Shown here: positions 40,801-50,500 of the stretch, piece after piece
Layout: every line of letters starts with the position of its first letter
How positions within the stretch are numbered: position 1 is the first letter of the stretch
Source: Phytophthora quininea
Taxonomy: Eukaryota; Oomycota; Peronosporomycetes; Peronosporales; Peronosporaceae
Assembly (NCBI GenBank): GCA_011947345.1
Contig: JAAVTG010000003.1
Coordinates: 49,551-113,550, forward strand
Reading direction: 5' to 3'
Length of the DNA stretch: 64,000 bases
The notes under the pieces: generated by a model
Told to the model about the DNA's origin: nothing
The model's input: only the letters and a program-made list of their open reading frames with translations
The model's database searches: none
Position numbers and translations under genes: made by a program

Positions 40801-41264
40801 TAAGGCTTCGCACCTTCGACCAACGTGACCTGTAGTGGATCAACTCGGGCAGCCGGGTCAGGGCCAATGTGGACGCGCCACAAATCCCGGTAGAGCTCCA
40901 GCAGCATCCCCATCTCTGCTAGGTGCTCGTTGTCCACTCCATTCTCACGAGCGTCATCCAGGAGACGTCGGACTCCGTCATCAATAGCATGGGCCTCAGC
41001 AGGACCATATTCGGGCCCAGCAAACTCGTCAGCTCCATTATCAGCTATAGTAGGCGTAGCCAGCTGCTCGATCTGGCGGTTGACGTCAATTCCTAGGGCA
41101 CAGAGGGTCTCGTCACCTAGCAAGAACTCCTCTGAGGAGCCGGGCAGCACCAGACAGCAAACCCCACGAACATTCACCGTGCCCGCGACTGTGACCAGTT
41201 GCAAATTCAGCGTAACTGACTCCTTACACGTCACATCGGTACCGTCGGCCAGCATGGCAGCCAC
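37894..41264 (-). pseudogene. Ty3 pol polyprotein with two in-frame TAG codons
   Basis: From 41264: rest of protease (FLLGDETLCALGIDV), reverse transcriptase (WASPVVPVKKPGGGFR, FAKFDLLKGFWQLPL, LLWIDDILLFA with Trp in place of the usual Tyr), and RNase H (LLTDASADGW). TAG codons at 39726-39728 and 39471-39473 interrupt the RNase H region in the same frame. Both stand where related elements usually have Trp (NWS, SRW-G), so each is probably TGG changed to TAG. The integrase follows (HIEHLGRKVQEFIRKC, DALTHYCELF, SDQGSHFRN, SPWVNGTVERINRD). After a frame change near 38250-38330 a chromodomain-like end appears (WQLQVSWVGLQDVEDSWE), stop at 37894. Confidence 0.8.
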
Positions 41265-42416
41265 AGGGAGTCTAATGCCTCGAGCGTGAGCCTGGGGGAC
41301 ATGGAGACCAGCTCGTCCACCACCCGTTGTGGCACCATTGACCGGTCCGACCCTGAGTCTACTAGATAAGGCACCTCCACAGCCTCGTTCAGCCGCACGT
41401 GATTGGTCGGAATGCCTTCCAAGCTAGGGGCCTGACGGATTGCCTTGGCGTTGGTCTGCTCCTTCTTCCAAAAACTCTTGACGTATGCCGCTCGGTCTTC
41501 TTCACTCAGGCCAGGGCAGTCGCGTACCCAGTGCTGGCCCTTACAATGCAAACAGCCATCCCTCGGCGGCGCACCACTGTGCTTGCGGGTGTCCTTCAGC
41601 GCCGAACCAGTCGGGCTATCGCTAGGAGATGGTGTCGGCTGTGGCTTCTTTGCGGTCTTCGAGGGCGCCGCGACCTTGCCTTGGTCATTGGCCCGTCCAT
41701 TACGCGCTGACTCCTTTGCCTCTCGGGCTTCGCGGTGGAAGGCGTCTTGCAGCTTCGCATGGTGGCAGATCAGGTCGAACAACATCCCATCGTTCGTCCG
41801 GCACACCCGGTGCTCTAAGTCCACTATGCGCTCTACTCGTGTACGAAGATTTTGTGGCAGCAGGTTGTCGACCAGGATCGTACAACGCGTTTTCATCTTG
41901 GACCTTCTGTCAGGGTCCGTGGGACCAGTCCGGCCGATCAGACTGTCAAGTCCTTCCTCTTCCACGTTGGTTGAAGTCCTGGAAGTACTTGAGCACCCGT
42001 GCTTCTGGATCGTCGATTCGTAGGTCCATGTGGAGGCGGGCCTTGAACAGGGCCTTCACGTCAGGTGCGAACGCCCCCTTCAGGGAACGGCACTTGAGCT
42101 GGATGAGAGAGACTAGTTCCTCCTCTGTCGCCTCATCCTTGTGCTTCTTCAGCACGTAGTCGCACAGCGTGTTCAATAAGGCTGGCGTCACCGAGCCCTT
42201 CACCCCATACACCACGCTGGCGTAGTCTTCGCCCGTCACGGAGCACCGCTGACGGATCTTCTCTTCATACTGAATGCGTTCGCGACTCCACTTGACCAGC
42301 TCGCCGTGGCTCCAACTTGACAGCTTGGGCGCAGCTATTAGCTCGTAGACTGGGGGAGCGACCGTCATCTCGACGTCACCATCCGAATCAACAGCAGCAG
42401 CCGCACGTGAACTCAT
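41231..42416 (-). pseudogene. Ty3 gag and start of protease, frameshifted
   Basis: The ATG at 42416 opens a capsid-type helical region. The frame changes near 41960 (between FQDFNQ and EEEGLDSLIG). The second part carries a CCHC zinc knuckle (CLHCKGQHWVRDC) and the aspartic protease start VPYLVDSGSDRSMV. The protease continues in the pol frame, so the junction near 41264 is either a frameshift site or damage. Confidence 0.75.
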
Positions 42417-42491
42417 CTTCAGCGTCTTGACTTCTCAGATCCTTGAAACAGATTCCGCGCTCTGGAACCTGCCGTCAGCGAAAGTTAACTT

Positions 42492-42770
42492 TATCGCGCG
42501 CACACCGGTTGTGTTGTAGATAGAAAATGAAAAAGTGAGCATTAAGGTTAACGGACCTGCCTACACTGGTCTGCTGCTCGCTCAGCAGGGACAGCTCGCT
42601 TGGCCCGTGTCTGCTTCCAATCGGAGCCACCGGCGCGTGGCTCCAGCTCATCCATATGCATCGCCGAGCCTTGGGCAGCCTGATTGGTTCGAGGCCGCAA
42701 GCTCGGCTCCTGGTTGCCGTCGGCATCGGGTCGGCAAATCTTGAACAGTATCATCCACGATGAGGCAACA
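42492..42770 (-). repeat. LTR (5' LTR of the minus-strand element)
   Basis: Partner of 37590-37868. On the coding strand it starts TGTTGCCTC directly after the target duplication. Confidence 0.88.
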
Positions 42771-43483
42771 CGCCGTGATCTGTTTGTCGCTACCAGCTCC
42801 GATGGCGACAAGAAGTCGTGTTCGTCTCGGGAATTCTACGAAGATGCCCGATACACTGCGAGCAACAGGACAATGAACTCGCGGAAGGAAAGTGACGCCG
42901 TCGTCAAGAGGGCATTCGCAACGATATCGTCCAAGAAGATAGCAGTCCTCGACAACTTAAAGACCTACACCAAGTTTGTCATTCTACGGCTCGACATTCT
43001 GCTCGGCTTCAAGCGACGCAAAGAGTTCCGCAAACTACGCTTTCGACGATACGTCTTTGCCAAAAAGAAACTCCGAGAGCTTGTTTGCAGCTGACTGCAC
43101 GTGCTGGTGCAAGAACTCTGGTAGGCTTTGGCGATTGGAGCAACACCGACCTTGGCGGCCGCATCAAGCGCCACCCTAAGGGCCCAGTCAAAGCATCCGA
43201 GGCGGAGCTGAAATGCTACTGCAGGGTCGAACCCATCGACGAGTTCAGAACCAGCAAACTCCATGCCGACTGCCACACCGAGCTCAACAAGCAGTTCTCT
43301 CTGCAACGCTGCCGTGATGGCAGGACGCGGTCTCGCAAGGCTTACAGTGTACTCCATTGTCCGAACAATGGCTGTTTTGGTACTACTGTGAACCGCGACG
43401 ACAATGCGTCTCGAAACATGCTACTTCTCCCGCAGTACAAGCTGCAAGGTCTCCGACCGATCGCGTTCTGCCGCGGGACGTAG

Positions 43484-43650
43484 CCAAACCTCAAGTGTCC
43501 TGTGTGGGCCTGCGGGTGGCATCAGGATAGCCGGTGGTCTCCGGCATTAACCTGCTGATGCTGTAGGAAAGGAGTAGCTACTAGCACGTCCCGGATAGCG
43601 GGGGTAAAGGGGTTAACCCTACCGCCTCCATGAAATAATCAAAATACCTC
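43484..43650 (+). ncRNA. Possible Fanzor guide-RNA (omega RNA) region
   Basis: Directly after the Fanzor stop codon the sequence is GC-rich with potential stems: GCCGG-TGGTCT-CCGGC at 43530-43545, and GGGGTTAACCC and GCGG...CCGC pairs around 43598-43623. It then turns abruptly AT-rich at about 43630. TnpB and Fanzor guide RNAs are usually encoded at or just past the nuclease gene's 3' end. No direct evidence of transcription. Confidence 0.3.
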
Positions 43651-44739
43651 CAGAAACATTAATAATTTGCATAACGTATATAAATCCATGAATTTCTATG
43701 ACCATTGTACTTGAAATTTGTATGAGGCCTTTACCTACTCAAACTGTGGGCCACAAAATGCTGAATTAAATGTTCAGGACTGCTATGGTTGTGTTTCGTG
43801 ACGAATATAATATCGTTGCTAGTTATCGAACATAACAATACGAGGACTCCCTCCCGGAATAACATAGCGGAATCAGCTGTCATTGCTAAATTACTACTCA
43901 AAACATTCACAGAACTATTCTCTTAGCTACGCTAAGAGTATAACAGTCCTCAGCGTCATCGGTGGTTATTTATTGAATTTTATGCGTTGCAAACAGTCCT
44001 GGCGCCAGCCGTTTCGAGCAGACACTCGCCATTTGCATGCGTCGCTCTCGTTTGCTACGACGGTACCACTCTGTGCCCCTTCCCATTTTCAGAAGCCTAA
44101 ATCTCGTGTAAGTCACCACGAATCAACCTCTCTGGCCGCCCACGGTACTACCCGTTTATGCTAGGTTTTGTATTGTCATCAGTCGATCGCGTTCCCGGCG
44201 ACCGGTCGCAGAGGTCGCGAGGCGAAATTTCAGAAAAGGAGTGATGATCACTCACGCAGAGTGACGTGCCGAGTGATGATCACGGCTGGAGCAGCCACAG
44301 TGTAGGCTCCCCGGCGTCCATTGGCCGCCTCAACGCAAATATAGTAGGTTAACCAGTCCCCATTGGCCGGTTAAAGCCAAAATGTCTAGGATGCGCAAGA
44401 TTCAGGACGCTCCGCTGGCCTAGGATTGTGCAAAAGTCATGGCGCACCCCCGCGTTTTGTTAGCACTCGCACAAGCACTTCTGCCGTGCACAAGGCAAAA
44501 TCTCCTACTGTCAGGACTGAGTCTGCAGCGAAACTCGTTTGTACTGAGTATGAGCATTGTACAGTTAAAGTATCCCGGTCAAGCTCGTCCTAATTATCAT
44601 GTTAGTGTTGTGGTGGTGCAGTGCAGAAGTAGCGCGACAGCTTGGTCTGTCGCAACCGGCAGCGGTGGGGATTCTGGCGACCTGGGGCGGCTCTGACCGA
44701 GCTGTGAGACGCGTGGTGGTCGGCCAGTGCGTCACTGCG
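43651..44739. other. AT-rich spacer
   Basis: No gene recognised. GAGTGATGATCAC occurs twice, at 44239-44251 and 44270-44282, each holding the palindrome TGATCA. A frame at 44439-44696 has no recognised features. Confidence 0.4.
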
Positions 44740-45539
44740 TTAGATGCGACCCTCGGATCCGTAGATCCCTGCATGCCTACGGCTTTGCCGCGCGATGTCA
44801 GAGCCATCGCTGCTGGTGGATACCACGCAGTGGTTGTATAGGTCCTGTTGTTTCCTCTCGGTGCAGCTTGGCCAGCCGCAGCGACAGCGGAACCAGAGCT
44901 GGTTGTTTTCGGCGACTGGGGAGTAGCTGACACACAACTCTTGAAGCGGTTCGATGTGGTTTATCGTGAAGATGCCGATGCGGGTGGAGTTGCCGCATTG
45001 GTACTCGTAGAAGGCTGCATTTGGCCTACATGAATGATTGATAAACCGACTCATGTTGCGACACTTGGCTGCATCGATGAACAAGCTGCGGCCATCTGCC
45101 GTGGGGTGACGGATCTGTATCGTGTAGTCGGGGTAATCTCTGTGTTCCTTCTTGACCTCATTGATCAACTCGCCGATGTACTCGACGACGAACGCGTGCT
45201 TTGGTATCGATCGAGTGGATGCCACACCGATGCCGCAGGTCGAAGTAATGAGCTCCAGTGGGTATTCTTCGATGAAGCGATTGCCGCAGTCGATGCCGTT
45301 GGGGCAGTTGCTTCTGTAATACAACGCGTTTGTCCGGAAGTTGATGCAGCATGAGCCCCCTCACTGACGCAGATGTAATGGCATCCGCAGTGCTCATAGT
45401 GCAGATAGTCGAAGCGGGGTGTATCCGAGGACACGCCAGCAAAGAAGTTCTCGTGGATAGGCGAAATCCCGGCTGGCCACGGTTCCACGACGACGACGTC
45501 ATGAACGCCACCAACTAGCGTCGGCCACGGCAGATCCAT
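44740..45539 (-). CDS. SET-domain protein lysine methyltransferase, one frameshift as sequenced
   Basis: From the first ATG (45539) a short N-terminus leads to a Cys-rich AWS/pre-SET-like segment (HCGCHYIC, then CCINFR, NCPNGIDCGNRF). The SET domain follows with GIGVAS, VVEYIGEL, NMSRFINHSCRPNA and LCVSYS, then a post-SET CRCGWPSC motif. The frame breaks near 45350, where GGGGG would have to be six G; with that the Cys pattern is continuous. SET proteins transfer methyl groups from S-adenosylmethionine to lysine, mostly on histones. The RFINHSC motif and Cys-rich flanks suggest a histone H3 methyltransferase, but the site cannot be told from this. An upstream exon may exist, since the reading frame stays open past 45539. 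Confidence 0.7.
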
Positions 45540-46145
45540 CGCTGTCCAGGAACCGCAATGCCACAGCCGACAAAACCACACCCCCGTTGTCGGTTGCCAC
45601 ACGCAACAAAGCTACCACGTGCCTTGATTCGGATTCAGAGGGGTTCGAGTCGCCGACTTGCCACGGACGGATGCCACAGCGGCTGCCTTCAACGGTCGGA
45701 ACGGGCGATAACGTCGCTGCGAATGATCCAGGTGGCTCAAATGCACAACGTCGTTTTGCTTGAGAATCTGCACCGGGCGGCTGCTACGCATGTTGGATCG
45801 TGCGAGCTAACCTTTGGGACGGCGACCTGATGAGAGGACGCGGCGACGATTCAGTGTGCTTCTCACAGCGACGGATCAAAATGCCTCCATACCGCTGCTC
45901 AGAATATGCCTGTGGATCGGAGAGAAGGATTGCAGCTCCTCGTGGCGATCAGACATGAGAGGATACGACGACGGCGGGTCATGAGCAGCTTTTGGTTTCC
46001 GGGTGCGAAGTGAGCGGCGAGCGAATACGACCGGTCGGAGGAGGCAACGACAGCGTCTGGGTTTTGGATGCGAGATGAATGGCGTCCAATGCTAGCAAAG
46101 ACGACCAGTCGGAGCAGGCGATCTGGGGAGGCTGCGCGGAAGGCC
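45540..46145. other. Intergenic, no gene recognised
   Basis: Divergent spacer between the SET gene and the hypothetical gene at 46146. Repeated CGACGG/CGACGATTC-type short motifs only. Confidence 0.4.
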
Positions 46146-46826
46146 ATGGCGTGTTCATTCTTCAAAATGACCCGTACCGTTCTGATGAACGCGTTGGAGG
46201 CAGAACTGGCTGACCAAATTCAAGACGGAGATCGCTCTGCCTTCCGCGACATGGACGAGCTCCGCGCCTTTGTCTCCGATGAGAATCCACCGCCAACAAC
46301 CAACATCACCATCGAGATGTGCGTCGTCGCCATCAAGGAGACCATCATAAACATTCGAGTTGAGCTGATCGACTACGATTATGCTGACTGTATCAACGAC
46401 GTCATCAGCATGCTCGACAAGTTGGATCAGCAACGCCGAAACAAGTTCGTGTTCTTACTTACGCTATGGAAGCCGAAGAAGCGCTCGCTATCGGATATGT
46501 AGGCGTTCAAAGTGAGCAAGGCGTACTGTTTCACGAGAGTTCACGGTCTCTGCCTGTATTACGAACTGCCGCAAGGAAGTTCGCAGCTCCAAAGCAGCAC
46601 TTCTGTGGTGGCCGTCGATGTTTCGTCGACCGCTGGACGTGGTCTTGAGGAACTGACGTCGACTCCGGAGGACGCGAGAGCTGGCAACCGCGGAGTTGAT
46701 GGCGACGAAACCCCAGCATCATCTGCGAGCGGCAATGACGATGCGCGGTCGACTGGAGATGCCAACGACCTTAATCCATCGCCCAAGAAGCGAGCTCGTG
46801 GAGCGAAAAATGTGGCGAGCAACTAG
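46146..46826 (+). CDS. Hypothetical protein, interrupted by an in-frame stop
   Basis: From the ATG at 46146, 118 codons encode an acidic helical-looking protein (ALEAELADQIQDGDRSAFRDMDELRAF, IEMCVVAIKETIINIRVELI) up to TAG at 46500-46502. The same frame continues without another stop to 46826 (VSKAYCFTRVHGLCLYYELP, then a Ser/Asp/Gly-rich end with a basic PKKRARG nuclear-signal-like motif). Either the gene is broken by one nonsense change or these are two products. I do not recognise the family. It may belong to, or have been captured by, the Helitron that follows. Confidence 0.4.
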
Positions 46827-47586
46827 TCAGTTGGGGCGTTCATGCGCCTTGCAACAAAAGGTGATATGGCAAACAGAATGAGTTCAACATGGTGAAAACA
46901 TGCTGGCATGCGTACACATGAAAAATAAAAAAGTTGCATGATTAGCGTGTCAGTGTTATGGATACAAAAAATATTATTTTAGAAACCACAAAAAGCTACA
47001 GATACACATACCTAATACGCGGCGAAAGATTCCACAGCATCCGAGCGGTATGACGAAGGCCTTTACTGGGCCGTTCGGTCGGGCTGGAGGACGCGGAACA
47101 AGGATCGCAATGGTACTGCGTACGTTCGCCATGGGCCGCACCAGAGCTCGCCATTTTCGTGTTTTGCGGCTGCGGAGCGCGGATGCAAGATTCAAAACCG
47201 GCGGCGATCATTAATTGTCTAACCAAGAACTCGAAGAGCAGCACAGAGTGTAGAGCCGACCGACTGTTGAGATGGTGCCTTCACGACGGTCTCTAGTAGT
47301 CTACGTACGGCGACGCGAAGAAGATGGATCGGAAACCAATGGGCAACCACCTCCAAAGCTTCCCAGACTACTTATTCGCCGACGTGAGGCTACCTGGTCG
47401 GCCGAAATAATTCCCGAGCCGTCAGGTCAACAAAACACGCGGCGGCTAACTGCCAATGCAATTGCTGCCTGTCAATAACGCGCTCGGCTCGCAGAGGCGA
47501 TTCGACGTAATTTCGACCGTGTTTACTCCCTGACGAGCTTTCCGCTATCGACCGCGACTATCAGTTAGTCGTTCCGTCAAGTGATC
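46827..47586. other. Probable left end region of the Helitron
   Basis: AT-rich from 46900 to 46985. The exact 5' terminus of the Helitron was not recognised. A frame at 47272-47478 is basic and may be its first exon. Confidence 0.35.
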
Positions 47587-50500
47587 GGGTCGAGGAAATT
47601 ACCAAGACGGCACTAAAGAAAATGCAATCCTACCAAATGGAAGACGCCGCATGTGCTGTGTGTGAGATTCTTAATGAGGCTACAAAGATTAATCCCAAGC
47701 CGCTGACGCCCGACCTCGTCAAGGTATGTTTGCCGTGGAGGATCCATTCCAATAAGGAACTGTCGTTAACGTAGGTTTTGGCGCGAATGGTGGCAGAAAA
47801 TGCAAACACGACTACAGATCCCCACGAACGCAAGCATCGGACAAGCTATTGTCGACCAGTACGACACATCGACTGTTCTAGCTGATCTCAAGGGTCTATT
47901 ACTGTACCCCCTGGTAGGCAGCTAACTTCCAAGACTCTTCCGCGTTTTTCCTAACAGGAATGTTGCCGTATTATGTAGCTATCACGTCGAACAGCAACGA
48001 CGAAGTGTTCATCGATATCTGTACCGAATGCGAAGAAGACCTGGGATCTAAAACAACTTCAGGTCCTCCCGTTATGGCAATTGCAAACGGCAATTATATC
48101 GGCTGGATGCCGCCGCATCTTGATGGCCTGAGCCGGACAGATGAACAATCCATCGCTCCTGTAGTTCCATGCGTCTCGCTGTCAACACTAACTGGTGGCA
48201 GTTGCAAAGTAGTGAAATCACACCACTACATCGTGAAAAACATCGAAGGACCTGTGTTGGAGATGCTTCCACGAGATTTAACTGGGAGAGTGCGTGTCAC
48301 CATGGTGGGTAAAATGACATCTGCGCAGCAAGCAGCATGTAGACGTCGGTACGAATTAAACATACCATTGTGTCACCAAGCGCTCGCGTTTTTGGTAGAG
48401 AACAACCCGATGTACAAGCAAGAGATAGACCGAGTTCGGTCAAACGGCGAGCAAGCGTTTGTTGATGCCGCGAGGACGTCTGTGGTGATCGATCGGACTT
48501 CTTCTTCCAAAGTACCGATTCAAAGAGATGCCATCGAACGCGGATTGCGCGATAACAGCACTTATAGCACGTTTGGTTCAACTATTGAAGACGGTAGCAG
48601 CGAAGTGCTAGAAGAGATATCGGTCCCGAGCTCAAAGATTGTGCTTCAACAAACGGACGCCACGACGGACATTTTAGTGAGGAAGTCCACGGCGTATGCA
48701 AATGTCAAAATTTGGGCGACTGTGACGCAAATGTTTCCGCTGCTCTTCCCGGGTGGCTGTAGCGGTTCCGACGAAAAGCGATCTCGGAAACTCTCGCTCC
48801 GGAAATGGATTCTGCGGTGTCTTTCGCTGGTCGGCCATCGATTCGAGCGCCATTACGCCTTCTTGCTACTGGCATTCGATTTTCTCGCCGTGAGGTGTGC
48901 TAGAAGATCTCTACGTGAAGATGAAGGTGTCTACAGCTGCATTGGCAGCCGGTACTATTACGACCAAAACGTTTCTTGATTCCGTGAAATACTGTAATCA
49001 TCTTTCTCATGCAAACGCTCACGGGTTACGGGCTCAACCAGTTCCGGAGTCTGTGAAAAGATTGTCGATGTGCACAAAGGGCTAAACACAAGCGAAGGAG
49101 CATACTACGGATCAAACCTGAGTCGAATGCGGGCGAGACATGATTTGTTTGGATATCTCCAGCGGTTTGGAGTGCTACAACTATTCTATACTATTTCGCC
49201 AGACTCCAGCGGAACTTACAACATCGCTGTAAAAAGCGGTGCCGTCCCGAAGGTGGCAATTGATTTAGCAAATCTTGCGATGCTACCGTCTCGCGCCGAA
49301 CGAAAGAAGATAGCCGGGAGTCACCCCATGCAGTGTGCTTGCTACTTTGAGCGAGTCGTGGATACAGTGATAGAAGATATTCTTGGTTGGGATACGGCAC
49401 TCGCGAGGCCAAAACGGGGCGGTGGTGTGTTCGGAGTAGAAAGAAAGAAATTTAAGTTGATTAACCAGTCGGATAAACCGTTTTTCTAGCTACGATCGTA
49501 TACTACTTAGTCGTTCTGCTGCTTAGTTTCGTGGAATCCAAACGTGACTTGCTGGTAGTGTGTTTCGCGGCGCAGGTGGGTCAAAGCCTAACTTCTCCAG
49601 AACAGAGGTTACAATTTTGTCGTCAATCCCAAGCTCCGCTGAATGGTGATTGATGAACAGACAGTGTCGTCGAAAAGAGGACATCACATTTTGGACGCTT
49701 GGTATTTCAGCTGTAGTTTCACGGAATAGTATGTCGTTTCTCAATCTCCACGTAGCATGGAACGCGATCGCAGTGTGGACTCGCCACAGTAGCAGGACCA
49801 CCTTTTGGTTCTGCCTCCACTCCCTCTTCAGGTCTCGTGGTTTAGGAAAAATTAGCAATCGCCAATCCAACTCCGTCGCGAAAGCCTTGTGCCATGGGGA
49901 CCACAATGGGGTCCACATTTGCGTCAGAGCTGGGCACGAGAAGAAACAGTGCTCTACTGTTTCTATCGCAGCACATGATCGTCTCACACACTGTTGAATC
50001 GTAGGGTTTAACGACTTGAGGAAGAACAGCCTTGATCCGACAATGAGGTCTCCAAAGAACATTCTCAGCATCACATCGTGGATAACAGGAACCAGAAACT
50101 GGCGGAGGGCGAGTATCTGTTGTAACGTTGTATGGATCTGTCGTTGCGGACAGCCAAGCACTTTCATGGGGTGTGGTTGCACGCATCTATCAGGCCGCAA
50201 CAATTTGTCCCAGTCTTGGGATTTTAGATTTGGGAAGAACCGAGATGTTTTTCCGACTGTCAGTCCACATGTCGGCGGCATTGCACCTCGCGTTGCCACG
50301 CTTATTCCACCTGTCTCTGGGTGTGGCAATACCCGTTCAAACACCTGGGTTAGCTGTCGATAAAGCTGGGCGATATCCGTCAGTGCAACCCTGGACCCCA
50401 GAATTGGACGTAGCTCGGTAGATACCCCCTGAAAAACACCATGAGGGTTGGCCATCGATGGGAAGTATCTAGAAAGTCTGCTATACACCATTTGCCTTTT

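Larger units (their letters stand above)
37590..42770 (-). mobile_element. Ty3/gypsy LTR retrotransposon inserted in the Fanzor gene
   Basis: It has direct LTRs of 279 bp (37590-37868 and 42492-42770), identical apart from the last base, and a 5-bp target duplication CGCCG (37585-37589 and 42771-42775). Removing it rejoins the Fanzor frame. The coding order on minus is gag, protease, reverse transcriptase, RNase H, integrase, chromodomain-like end, which is the Ty3 order. Near-identical LTRs mean a recent insertion, yet the coding region has frameshifts and two in-frame TAG codons. Total length is 5181 bp. Confidence 0.88.
36371..43483 (+). pseudogene. Fanzor-type (eukaryotic TnpB-like) nuclease, decayed and split by a Ty3 retrotransposon
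   Basis: Left part 36371-37589: Gln/Lys-rich N-terminus, YLLANIHVARM, GNFYRRFNKHVKRIYQF, FSLLPYKRGF and WRELFKIEK, spread over several frames. At 37573-37590 the RuvC-I motif begins (WGLDPGRR). It resumes after the insertion at 42776 with DLFVATSSDGDKKSCSSREFYEDARY. Then come FGDWSNTD, IDEFRTSKLHADCHTEL, a partial zinc ribbon (HCPNNGC) and VNRDDNASRNML, which holds the last RuvC acid; stop at 43481-43483. Fanzors are RNA-guided DNA nucleases carried by eukaryotic transposons. Here frameshifts in the N-terminal half, the split active site and a lost zinc-ribbon Cys (LHADC where a CxxC is usual) mean it is inactive as sequenced. Confidence 0.75.

Noticed and set aside
39726..41264. Programmed stop-codon readthrough in Ty3 pol as first choice
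   Set aside because: There are also several frameshifts in gag, protease and integrase; damage is simpler, though the two Trp-to-TAG changes are listed as a finding.
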